Below, piece by piece: positions 1-7,900 of a stretch of DNA of 64,000 nucleotides (positions are counted from its first letter, which is position 1; each line of letters opens with the position of its first letter). Source of the stretch: Flavobacterium araucananum (lineage in GTDB: Bacteria; Bacteroidota; Bacteroidia; Flavobacteriales; Flavobacteriaceae). The stretch is from NCBI RefSeq assembly GCF_002222055.1, contig NZ_MUGS01000051.1:1-64000 (forward strand), written 5' to 3'. The translations under genes and the position numbers were made by a program. Below the pieces are notes generated by a model. It searched no databases. It had not been told where the DNA came from and saw only the letters and a list, made by a program, of their open reading frames with translations.

Positions 1-2
1 AG

Positions 3-158
3 CAGGTTAGGTTAAGGCAATTTAATTTTGATCGCAAATCTAAACTACTTAAAGGTTATAATGTTACGGTTTTACGTACTCCTATAACTTATCGTAAAAA
101 ACAAGTGCTTCTACGTAATATTTTACCTGATGAAATGTTTATATTTCTTCTTCTTTGA
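3..158 (+). CDS. Possible 3' end of a gene cut by the window start
   Basis: A frame is open from base 3 to a TGA at 156-158, giving about 51 residues. The end reads LLRNILPDEMFIFLLL. The stretch is rich in Lys and Arg and looks more protein-like than the neighbouring spacer, but I recognise no family. It lies just upstream of tRNA-tail-like sequence, so it could be the end of an integrated gene. The start lies outside the window, and chance openness over 150 bases is possible. Confidence 0.3.
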   Translation, partial: QVRLRQFNFDRKSKLLKGYNVTVLRTPITYRKKQVLLRNILPDEMFIFLLL

Positions 159-232
159 TTTAGAGATAATCTTAAAATAAAAACTTTCTTAATAATTTAC
201 GTAATCTAATTTTTGTAAATCACTCATAAAAT

Positions 233-295
233 GGTTCGAGAATTGTCCAGCTAGGGCTACTAAGACAAAGCTTCAGAGAAATCTGGAGCTTTTTT
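233..295 (+). other. Decayed tRNA 3' end with its terminator, copy 1
   Basis: The stretch GGTTCGAG followed by TCCAGCTAGGGCTAC resembles the T-loop, T-stem and acceptor end of a tRNA. No D-arm or anticodon arm precedes it. It is followed by a hairpin at 268-291 (10-bp stem, GAAA loop) and a T-run, essentially identical to the terminator behind the intact tRNA-Glu at 4668. I read it as a tRNA gene remnant or an integration scar. Alternatively it is only a shared terminator with chance similarity upstream. Confidence 0.5.
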
Positions 296-331
296 CGTTT
301 TAAAGCTTATTTCATCACAGCAAACACAGGT

Positions 332-394
332 TCGAGTCTTCGCCGCGGCGAACTACAAAGACAAAGCTTCAAAGAAATCTGGAGCTTTTTTTGC
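332..394 (+). other. Decayed tRNA 3' end with its terminator, copy 2
   Basis: AGGTTCGAGTCTTCGCC followed by GCGGCGAACTAC looks like another tRNA T-arm and acceptor tail. A GAAA-loop hairpin at 364-387 and a T-run follow. One stem position is changed relative to copy 1 (CAGA to CAAA), which weakens the stem. It sits about 95 bases after copy 1. No complete cloverleaf can be drawn. Confidence 0.45.
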
Positions 395-511
395 TTTAAG
401 CTAAAACTTAAAAAAGTCAGGAAGCTTTTTAAGTTTTACAATTTCTAAGAGACCAAAAAAAATGCGCAAAGATCACAGAGATATTTGTGCGTTTTTTTAC
501 GGGAACACTCT

Positions 512-719
512 CAATGTCATTAAGTTAATCTTTAAAAAAATAAAATCCGTTTTTATCTGCGTCTTTACGAAGTAAATCTGTTTTATCCGCGTCAAAATTA
601 GACGCTGATTTTACTGATTCGCTAAAGCGAAAACGCTGATAAAAACGGATTTTTCTAATTACTTTTTTGATTAAACTGTTAAGTAATTTTATAGATTTCC
701 CCTTAACTTAATGACATTG
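512..719. mobile_element. MITE-like palindromic element with terminal inverted repeats and target duplication
   Basis: The element begins with CAATGTCATTAAGTTAA (512-528) and ends with its exact reverse complement (703-719). It is bracketed by a perfect 10-bp direct repeat, GGAACACTCT, at 502-511 and 720-729, as expected for a target-site duplication. Inside are a 16-bp inverted pair (542-557 with 638-653) and two smaller hairpins around GCGTC/GACGC (589-605) and TTCGC/GCGAA (618-631). It has no coding capacity, so any transposase must act in trans. A 10-bp duplication fits IS4-like transposases, but the family is inferred from that length alone. It ends 24 bases from the M13 peptidase stop codon. 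Confidence 0.8.
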
Positions 720-743
720 GGAACACTCTGGAGAGCGAAGCTC

Positions 744-2756
744 TTACCAAATTGTTATTCTGTCTTTCTTGGGCAAAAACATTTTATTTCCAGGTTGTAC
801 CTTAAATGCCTCATAAAAAGGTGTAGTATTCATTAGAGGACCATTAACACGCCAGTTTGGTGGAGAATGTGGATTATTGTTAATCCACAAACGCAGGAAT
901 TCATCTTTCATTTTTACTCTCCATATTTTAGCAATAGATATAAAAAAGCGTTGGTCTGGAGTAAAACCGTCAATTTTTACATTCCCTTGTCCTTCCTTGG
1001 TCATTTTAAAAGCATCATAAGCAACTGCTATTCCTGCAATATCTGCTGTATTTTCGCCAACTGTCATTGCACCATTAATGTGCAGATCGCCTAAAACGGT
1101 ATAGGTACTGTACAAATTGATAACCTGTTGTATTCTTGACTTAAACTGTGCGTAATCTTCTTTTGTCCACCAGTTTTTCAAGTTACCATCTTTGTCATAT
1201 TGAGCCCCCTGATCATCAAAAGTATGGGTTATTTCGTGACCAATCACCATTCCAATACCTCCATAGTTCAGTGCATCATCTGCATTATTATCAAAATATG
1301 GGGGTTGCAAAATGCCTGCCGGAAAAACAATTTCGTTTGCTGTAGGGTTATTATATGCCGTAACTGTTGGGGGCGTAGTATACCATTCTGATTTATCTAC
1401 TGGTTTGCCCAATTTTGCCAATTGAAATTGATATGCAACTGTAGCTGCCGAAACCATATTCTCAAAATAGGTATTCCTCGCTATATGTACCCTGCTGTAG
1501 TCTTTCCATTTATCGGGATATCCTATTTTCTTGGTCATGGCAAACAATTTTTCTTTGGCTTTTTGTTTCGTACCGGGACTCATCCATGCTAATTTATCTA
1601 TTCTTTTGCCATAGGCTTTTTGCAGGTTATTTACGAGTATTAACATACGTTTTTTTGCATCTTCAGAAAAATATTTCTTTACATACAATTCCCCCAACGC
1701 TTCCCCTAAGTAATTATCAAGGACATTCGCCATTTTTTCGCCACGTGATTTTTGAACAGCTTGACCAGAAAGCACTTTGGTATACTCAAATGAGGCATCT
1801 GCAAAAGGTTTGCTTAAATCATCTGCATATCTTTCTATAGAATTTGCTTTCAGGTAAATTTTCCAATCATTAATAGAAATGGTTTTCAATAGCTTATTAA
1901 GAGCATCATAATAAGCCGGCTGACCTACATTGATAGAATCCGTTTTGGCACCTAAATTATTTAAAAAAGTACTCCAGTTAATGTTAGGATGTCTTTTTGC
2001 GAGATCTGTCACAGCCGTTTTATTATAATTTGCCTGCACATCGCGAAGTTCAACTTTTGTTTTATGCGCAACGGCGAGTTGTTTATCAATATCGTAAACC
2101 AAATTAGCATTCTTTTCAGCCTCCTGAGCATTGCTGCCTGTTTGTTGAAATAATGTAGAGAGGTATTTTTTGTACGATTTCTGTATAGCAACAGTTGATG
2201 AATCTGATTTGAAATAATAGTCCCTGTCAGGCAAACCTATACCGGTTTGATAGAGTTGGGCAATGTTCATACTGCTGTTTTTATCATCGGGTGATACTCC
2301 AAAAGCTATAATAGAAGGATTGCTTACTTTTACTTCATTAACTACAAAGTTCATTAAAGACGGTAAATCGCTAATTGCTTCAATTTTGGCAAGTAGGGGT
2401 TTGACAGGTGCATAACCGCGTTTGTCAATGGCTACAGTATCCATACCTGATGCATAAAAGTCTCCTACCTTTTGTGCTATACTTCCTGCTGCATTCTTGC
2501 TTTGCGAAATACTGTCTAATATCCCCTGCAGGCGCATTCGCTGTGGGTAATTCATAAACATATAGGTACCAACTCCGGCTTGAGATGGGGGTATTGATAC
2601 AGAATCATACCATTTGCCATTTACATATTTAAAAAAATCATCGCCAGGTCGCAGTGTGGAATCTATTCCTGTGATCGCAATATTTTTTTTTGCTTGATGT
2701 TTTGAGCACGCTGTAAAAGCTAAGAGTACAATGAAGGGTATTAATGATTTTTTCAT
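744..2756 (-). CDS. M13 family (neprilysin/PepO-like) zinc metallopeptidase, predicted lipoprotein
   Basis: This is a 670-residue protein, the usual length for bacterial M13 peptidases. The N-terminus is a lipoprotein signal ending in LLAFTACSKH, so it is probably anchored in an envelope membrane facing the periplasm or outside. The catalytic zinc site is visible as GHEITHTFDDQG (HExxH), followed by the second motif ENTADIAG that supplies the third ligand and the transition-state Asp. The C-terminus has the family's NPHSPPNWRVNGP stretch and ends in a Trp-containing tail. M13 enzymes cleave short peptides. It is a lone gene: the upstream side carries a 13-bp inverted repeat, and the MITE lies just past the stop. 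The start ATG at 2756 gives a proper signal peptide. Confidence 0.93.
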   Translation of the reverse strand: MKKSLIPFIVLLAFTACSKHQAKKNIAITGIDSTLRPGDDFFKYVNGKWYDSVSIPPSQAGVGTYMFMNYPQRMRLQGILDSISQSKNAAGSIAQKVGDFYASGMDTVAIDKRGYAPVKPLLAKIEAISDLPSLMNFVVNEVKVSNPSIIAFGVSPDDKNSSMNIAQLYQTGIGLPDRDYYFKSDSSTVAIQKSYKKYLSTLFQQTGSNAQEAEKNANLVYDIDKQLAVAHKTKVELRDVQANYNKTAVTDLAKRHPNINWSTFLNNLGAKTDSINVGQPAYYDALNKLLKTISINDWKIYLKANSIERYADDLSKPFADASFEYTKVLSGQAVQKSRGEKMANVLDNYLGEALGELYVKKYFSEDAKKRMLILVNNLQKAYGKRIDKLAWMSPGTKQKAKEKLFAMTKKIGYPDKWKDYSRVHIARNTYFENMVSAATVAYQFQLAKLGKPVDKSEWYTTPPTVTAYNNPTANEIVFPAGILQPPYFDNNADDALNYGGIGMVIGHEITHTFDDQGAQYDKDGNLKNWWTKEDYAQFKSRIQQVINLYSTYTVLGDLHINGAMTVGENTADIAGIAVAYDAFKMTKEGQGNVKIDGFTPDQRFFISIAKIWRVKMKDEFLRLWINNNPHSPPNWRVNGPLMNTTPFYEAFKVQPGNKMFLPKKDRITIW

Positions 2757-2809
2757 AATCTAGATTATTTCTATTAAAATGAACTGAAAAACGTTTGAAG
2801 GCAGATGTT

Positions 2810-2842
2810 TAAAAATGTATATATCTGGCATATACATTTTTA
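2810..2842. promoter_or_regulatory. 13-bp perfect inverted repeat upstream of the M13 peptidase gene
   Basis: TAAAAATGTATAT (2810-2822) pairs perfectly with ATATACATTTTTA (2830-2842) across a 7-nt loop, ATCTGGC. It lies 54-86 bases upstream of the peptidase start. It could be an operator for a dimeric regulator or a transcript hairpin. There is no T-rich tail typical of a terminator in the gene's direction. The role is inferred only from position and symmetry. Confidence 0.4.
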
Positions 2843-2890
2843 GCATAACAATATACGAATTCAGTTTTTAATTCTAAAATTTTTGTTAGA

Positions 2891-2941
2891 ATGCTTACCG
2901 CTACCAAGACAAAAGCTTCAGAGAAATCCGGAGTTTTTTTG
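2891..2941 (+). other. tRNA-tail-like sequence with terminator, copy 3
   Basis: GCTTACCGCTACCAAGAC is followed by a hairpin (2913-2934) of the same design as copies 1, 2 and 4: AAGCTTCAGA, GAAA loop, TCCGGAGTTT and a run of T. The right arm has drifted, and the stem is weakened by wobble pairs. Only a short acceptor-like end (CGCTAC) precedes it, with no T-arm. Apart from the palindrome at 2810-2842, I see nothing else in the 325-base gap 2757-3081. Confidence 0.4.
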
Positions 2942-3081
2942 TTTCATTGTATCGTCCTGAAAAAAGTTGACTATTATTATACTTAGATTTATAAATAATA
3001 AAATTGGGAAACGTTAGAGGTGTATTTTGTAGCGCATAAATAGCGTTTTTATCCTTATAGAACTTAGAAAACATATTTCAA

Positions 3082-4056
3082 TTATTCTTCTACCACATAA
3101 TCAAAATTTCCTCCTGTCGGAATTTTTAAAATTCCTTTTTCATTCATTTCATTTGTAGATTGTGTATAAATGAAATGATACCACCAAATAAAAAACTCCT
3201 CAAAAGATATTTCTTTATTGTAGCCTAGTTTAGTATAAACTTTTTTACTGTATGCTCTTTCGCTTTCTAAAATTTCTAATAAGTCTGGCAAATAGTTTTT
3301 AGCCATTTCGTCAAACAAATTATTATCTGATTTAGAAATTATGTTCTGAAATGAATTTGCAATTAGATTTTGCCTGTTATTTCCATAAACACTTACATCT
3401 TTATTTTCTATTTTTTCAGATTGGTTTCCATAAATTCCGAAAGATTCTATTTCAGGATTTGTATTTTCACTAATTTTATAATAGTAATATTTTCCATGTC
3501 TTAAAGGCCTGTTATCTTGCTTAAGAAATTCTTTTTCGACATCATTAATTTGCCACGAATCCAACAAAACATCACTTAAAACCAGAAATGACCATTTTTG
3601 AAAAGATTGTGTTTTCGAAATCTCTGTTTTATCAAACTGTCCTTTTATTTCGCCTAACTTTTTAATTATAGATTTTGTTATTTTTGTCGAAATTGGTTTC
3701 GCATATTTATAAAGCAATTCCCCATCTTTTGCATCGGCAATAAAAATTGTTGGTTTATACTGGTTATTAACTTTATGAAGCCAATGTTTAGATTCTAATA
3801 AAGTAATTAGATTTAACATTTTTTGATCACTAAACTTAGTGAAACGCTGAAAATCAATTGGAGAGAACCCCTTATGGAGTGCAAATAAAAAGATATCCAA
3901 ACTGTCTTTATTTGTTCTGAAATCAGGGAAATTATCATCCCGGGAAATTAGAGATTGTTCAATTTTTATTTTAAAAATCTGATCTATTTTATTTTGAGCA
4001 TTCATACCTGTACCAAATAATAGAAAAATTATTAGGTTTAATTTTAATCTTTTCAT
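3082..4056 (-). CDS. Secreted protein of unknown function
   Basis: This 324-residue protein has a clear Sec signal peptide (MKRLKLNLIIFLLFGTGMNAQ) ending at an AQ cleavage site typical of flavobacteria. Residues about 45-110 alternate short helices with turns and resemble a winged-helix-like segment, but I see no catalytic motif. The C-terminal third has a WWYHFIY patch and ends acidic. It stands alone between terminator copies 3 and 4, is strongly AT-rich and has no recognisable operon partner, so recent acquisition is plausible. I do not recognise the family. Confidence 0.7.
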   Translation of the reverse strand: MKRLKLNLIIFLLFGTGMNAQNKIDQIFKIKIEQSLISRDDNFPDFRTNKDSLDIFLFALHKGFSPIDFQRFTKFSDQKMLNLITLLESKHWLHKVNNQYKPTIFIADAKDGELLYKYAKPISTKITKSIIKKLGEIKGQFDKTEISKTQSFQKWSFLVLSDVLLDSWQINDVEKEFLKQDNRPLRHGKYYYYKISENTNPEIESFGIYGNQSEKIENKDVSVYGNNRQNLIANSFQNIISKSDNNLFDEMAKNYLPDLLEILESERAYSKKVYTKLGYNKEISFEEFFIWWYHFIYTQSTNEMNEKGILKIPTGGNFDYVVEE

Positions 4057-4617
4057 TTCCCTTTATAGTTATAGTTACTGTTTATTCTAGCTAAAAAAAA
4101 GCCCAACCGAATAAACTCCGCCCTGTCTAATTAACTTTTTTTGTGCTAATATAGAGCTATTTTACTATAAATTATAAACTGATAAATCTGGGATTATAGA
4201 TAATTATGTACTTTTTACCACAACTATATTTAAGATTACTTTTTTAGGTCCTCAAAATATTCGTTAACAACGGCTACTCAAATTTTTCTCGATTTGCATC
4301 ATCTTTTAAATTTCTATAAAAAAACTACAACATTTGCTTCTTTTCTATCTTCAGTGAATTGGGATCATATATAAATCTTCAAAAACACAAGGCAAAAACC
4401 ATAAGAAAAATCTTTTAAAATCATTTTTTTTCAATTTTATTAAAAATTATTCTTTTAATAAATGAAGAAAAACACAGTTCTTTATCTCTTATTTTTACAC
4501 AAAATAACCAATTATTAATCAATCATATACATTTTATTAACGTAATTTTTTTATGATTCGTTAGTATTAAACAGGATCGTTTGAGAATAATTACAAAAAG
4601 TTTTTTCAAAAAAAATG
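4057..4617. other. AT-rich spacer with no recognised gene
   Basis: About 560 bases between the unknown secreted protein and the tRNA-Glu promoter. It contains long A and T runs and no open frame of convincing length. I see no strong palindrome or tRNA-like fold. The 4057-4100 end must hold the promoter of the minus-strand gene, but I could not pick a clear TAnnTTTG element. Confidence 0.5.
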
Positions 4618-4648
4618 TTGTGAGTTTTAAAATTATTTGCTTCTTTTG
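4618..4648 (+). promoter_or_regulatory. Possible promoter of tRNA-Glu
   Basis: TTG at 4618-4620 is followed after 20 nt by TTCTTTTG (4641-4648), one mismatch from the Bacteroidota -7 consensus TAnnTTTG. The mature tRNA would begin 19 nt further on, a reasonable leader. Assignment is by consensus only. Confidence 0.4.
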
Positions 4649-4667
4649 CACCCGCATTAGAAAAGTA

Positions 4668-4739
4668 GGCCCGTTCGTCTATCGGTTAGGACGCATGGTT
4701 TTCATCCATGTAAGAGCGGTTCGATTCCGCTACGGGCTA
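4668..4739 (+). tRNA. tRNA-Glu (anticodon TTC)
   Basis: A full cloverleaf can be drawn. The acceptor stem is GGCCCGT with ACGGGCT, with a G-T first pair. The D-arm has TCTATCGGTTAGGA. The anticodon stem CATGG/CCATG closes the 7-nt loop TTTTCAT, giving anticodon TTC, which reads GAA/GAG. The T-arm is AGCGG-TTCGATT-CCGCT. CCA is not encoded. A strong terminator follows immediately. It is the only intact tRNA I find in the window. Confidence 0.95.
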
Positions 4740-4748
4740 CTAAAACAA

Positions 4749-4777
4749 AAGCTTCAGAGAAATCTGGAGCTTTTTTT
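4749..4777 (+). terminator. Terminator of tRNA-Glu (copy 4 of the repeated terminator)
   Basis: Stem AAGCTTCAGA (4749-4758), loop GAAA, stem TCTGGAGCTT (4763-4772) with one G-T pair, then a T-run. The same hairpin recurs at 268, 364 and 2913. Confidence 0.85.
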
Positions 4778-4892
4778 GTAAAACAGAGTTTGATGTAGCT
4801 ATCCCTCATTGGTTGATCTGTTTTACCAATTTATCTCCATTCAATCTATTTTATTAAAGTGAGCGATTGGCGTTATCACAAAAACGAGTAAA

Positions 4893-4927
4893 CAAAAAAG
4901 ACGACCTTTTTACGGTCGTCTTTTTTT
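4893..4927. terminator. Bidirectional terminator after the 25-kb surface-protein cluster
   Basis: GACGACC (4900-4906) pairs with GGTCGTC (4914-4920) across a 7-nt loop. It has an A-run before it and a T-run after it, so it can stop transcripts from both sides. It lies 66 bases beyond the stop of the last minus-strand cluster gene. Confidence 0.85.
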
Positions 4928-4992
4928 GCTTTCCTTCTATTTTATAAAACTTATTATGATCGCTTAAAAATTACAATTTATACGTTTTATGA

Positions 4993-7900
4993 TTATCTGA
5001 AATTGTTGACGTTTTTAAATTTATAAACAAACTCATTGGCTTGTTTATCGCCAGGCAAGTTGTATTTCATTACTATTTCATAGTTTCCGTATCGCATAAA
5101 CAGGAAATTAGAGTTTTTAAAACGATTTGCAATTGCCTCTATACCCACATCTCCGTTTACATAACCATTAATAATCTGATTGTTTAGATCTACCCAATCT
5201 TGTTTGTAAAGTAATGGCATATTGTATTTAAACGGAAAATTCTCTTTTGTCCAGGGTTGGTTTACATTATTTTCTATACTGGTCATATAATATGCATTAA
5301 GCGGGATTGCTTTGGCCGGAATAACTCCCAGTTCGTTTGTATCTCTGTTGCTTATCGAATAATTGCCGTTTAAAGGGTAATCTTTGTACAAATACGGAAA
5401 AATATCTGTTGCATAATATGCATCATTTAGTTTCGATTGGGCTGTGATTATTGCCTTACTATCGCTGTACGTTACTCCGCTAAGCTCGACTATATCAAAT
5501 GCTTCCTGGCTTGTAATGGTATTGGTTAAGTAAATAACATCTGAATACAATACTCCAAAATTATTACTCTGTGTGTTTATCGAATTCATTTTTGAGGCAA
5601 ATGTTTTGTATTTACTTGTTGTAAATGAGTAGGATAAGCGCTCAATACTGCCTTCGGCTTTTGATAATGCATCGGCTTGATTTTCTTTTATTTGTATGTC
5701 ATTACCACCATTATCAATTGTACTTGTTTTGGTTACGGCTGTCGCATTTCTTGACGGTGTTTGTTTTAAATTACTTACTATCGTAAAGTTATATTTCTTT
5801 TCCTGATCGATATTTGGCAAATCATAATACACTTCGTTTGAACCGGTGTTATAATTAAAAGCTGTTGCTTTGGCATTCGACATTCCGTCCTGATCTACTT
5901 TGATGCTTGTTTCCCAATTCGAATCTTCAAACAAATAATCCTGACCACGTTTAAGCTGTATATACCCTTTAGGATATTCTTCTTCAAGGAAATATTTTTG
6001 ATCTACTACGGGATACGAATATTTGATATTGGTAAGCGGAATATAGGTAGGTGCTCCTCCTGTTGTAAATACTCTTTCTTCGTATTCTGTGGCTACTTTT
6101 CCGTCTACTTTTATGGGCTGAAATGAACCATTTATCATTTTCTGGAAACTTACCTCAACCTGAACTTTAAGTTCCTTATTTGGAGGCAAAATATCTGTTG
6201 AAACAAAATTTGCTCTGTCTTTTGTAGAACTCCATTCCAGAACTCCCGGAATTTCTTTTGTTCCGTCAAAAATCTTAAACTTTTCTAACATCACCTTATA
6301 AGTAACATCTCCTGTATCTTCAGGAATTACAAAGGCTTCATTTACTTTTGTTGAAAAAGCGGCTTGTGGTACAGCAAAAACATCTACATCTGTCGAGCTT
6401 TGTTTTGGCGTAACATCTGTTATTAATTTAAGCCCACCAAGTGGCGATCCGTTTTCGAATTGACATTCTTCTCCGAGTTCAAACTTAAAGCGGAATTTTC
6501 CTTTGATTAGTCCTCCAAGAATATTCATGTTTCCGCCTACATAACCGCGCATCCAAACGGGGTTTGGTAATTTTGCCTGCAATAAAACGGCAGCTCCTCC
6601 TGAAATAATTGGAACTTTTAATTTTAAGAATGACAGTTTGATTCTAATTCCTAATTCTCCTTGCAAATAAGCATACGATTGCCCGTTTGCATACCAGCCG
6701 TTTATACCCACGCGATCTCCGGTATTAGAACATCTGGCTTCCTGATAATCTTTAAGCATGATATCGAATCCCATTCCTGCCTGAAAACGGGCATAAAAAA
6801 GTAAGAAACTCAAATCTCCGGTGTCAAAATCTAAACTGGCCCCAAAGGCTAAACCTCCTCCATTTGCCAATGAATTTTCGTCACGCATATAATCTAATTC
6901 CTTGGCATCGACCCCTAAAATTTGTGCTACAATAGGCGGCGGCGGCGGACTTCCCGGTAATAGGGTTCCTGCCATAAAATAACTGGTTGTTTTTAGGTAC
7001 ATTCCTGCAACTCCAATTTTTATACCGCATCTGTCATCTGGTGTCCCCATGTACATGTACCAATCTTTTGGGTCTTTATGAAAAACTCCCCAAACGGCTC
7101 TTCCTCCTTCTCCTATCCCTGATAGAAAATTTCCGGGTGTATTAATGTATACATCTGTTGTAGCATGCATCGAATTGTTCTGGAAATCAAACTCTACTGC
7201 CGCAGCCATTTTTATACCTACTTTAGCTGATAAATCGCCGGGGATCGATTCTTTGGCTGCCGGAATATATTTACTGGCAAATGAGCCTTTAAGATCACTT
7301 TCCGTTACTCCCATAAAACTTTTCTTTGCCGTAATATTCGAAGTTACTTTACTCATTAAGTCTGTAACATTTTTAAGCCCTGGTATCGAAGCCATAACAT
7401 TTGCTTTACCAAAAATAGCCAGTCTGTTGATTCCTCCTTTTGAGTTAAAAGCAATTTCAAATCCTGCTTCTCCATCACAAACACTTTCTGAACCAATATT
7501 AAAATAGATCAAAGCTTTTATTCCTAAGCTTATCTTTTCATCGGGTGTATAACTCAATCCTGAGGGAGAAAAATCGCCAATGGCTACATCCTCATTTCGA
7601 TGCATTTTATAATAAGCTCCTCCTCCAAAACCGGTAATCATAAAAGGTGCGGGAACCGGTGGCCATTTTACAGCGGCATCAAAATACCAGTATCTAAAAG
7701 TAGTGCGCCCAAAAATAGCTTTTGCTTTTACGTTGACTACATCGACAACATCTACCTCCAGATCTGCATTGAATCCGTTACCATAAACGGGGTCTTTTTC
7801 CATTAAGATAAGACTTCCCTTAATTGTTAATCCGCTAAATTTACAATTAATACTAATGGCAGATAAATCCAGACCATCATACCTGCTGCGCTGCCTGTAG

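Noticed and set aside
233..394. Two functional tRNA genes near the left edge
   Set aside because: Only T-arm and acceptor-like ends are present; no D-arm or anticodon arm can be drawn.
867..1840. Several short plus-strand frames opposite the M13 peptidase
   Set aside because: All are shadows of the peptidase gene without supporting features.
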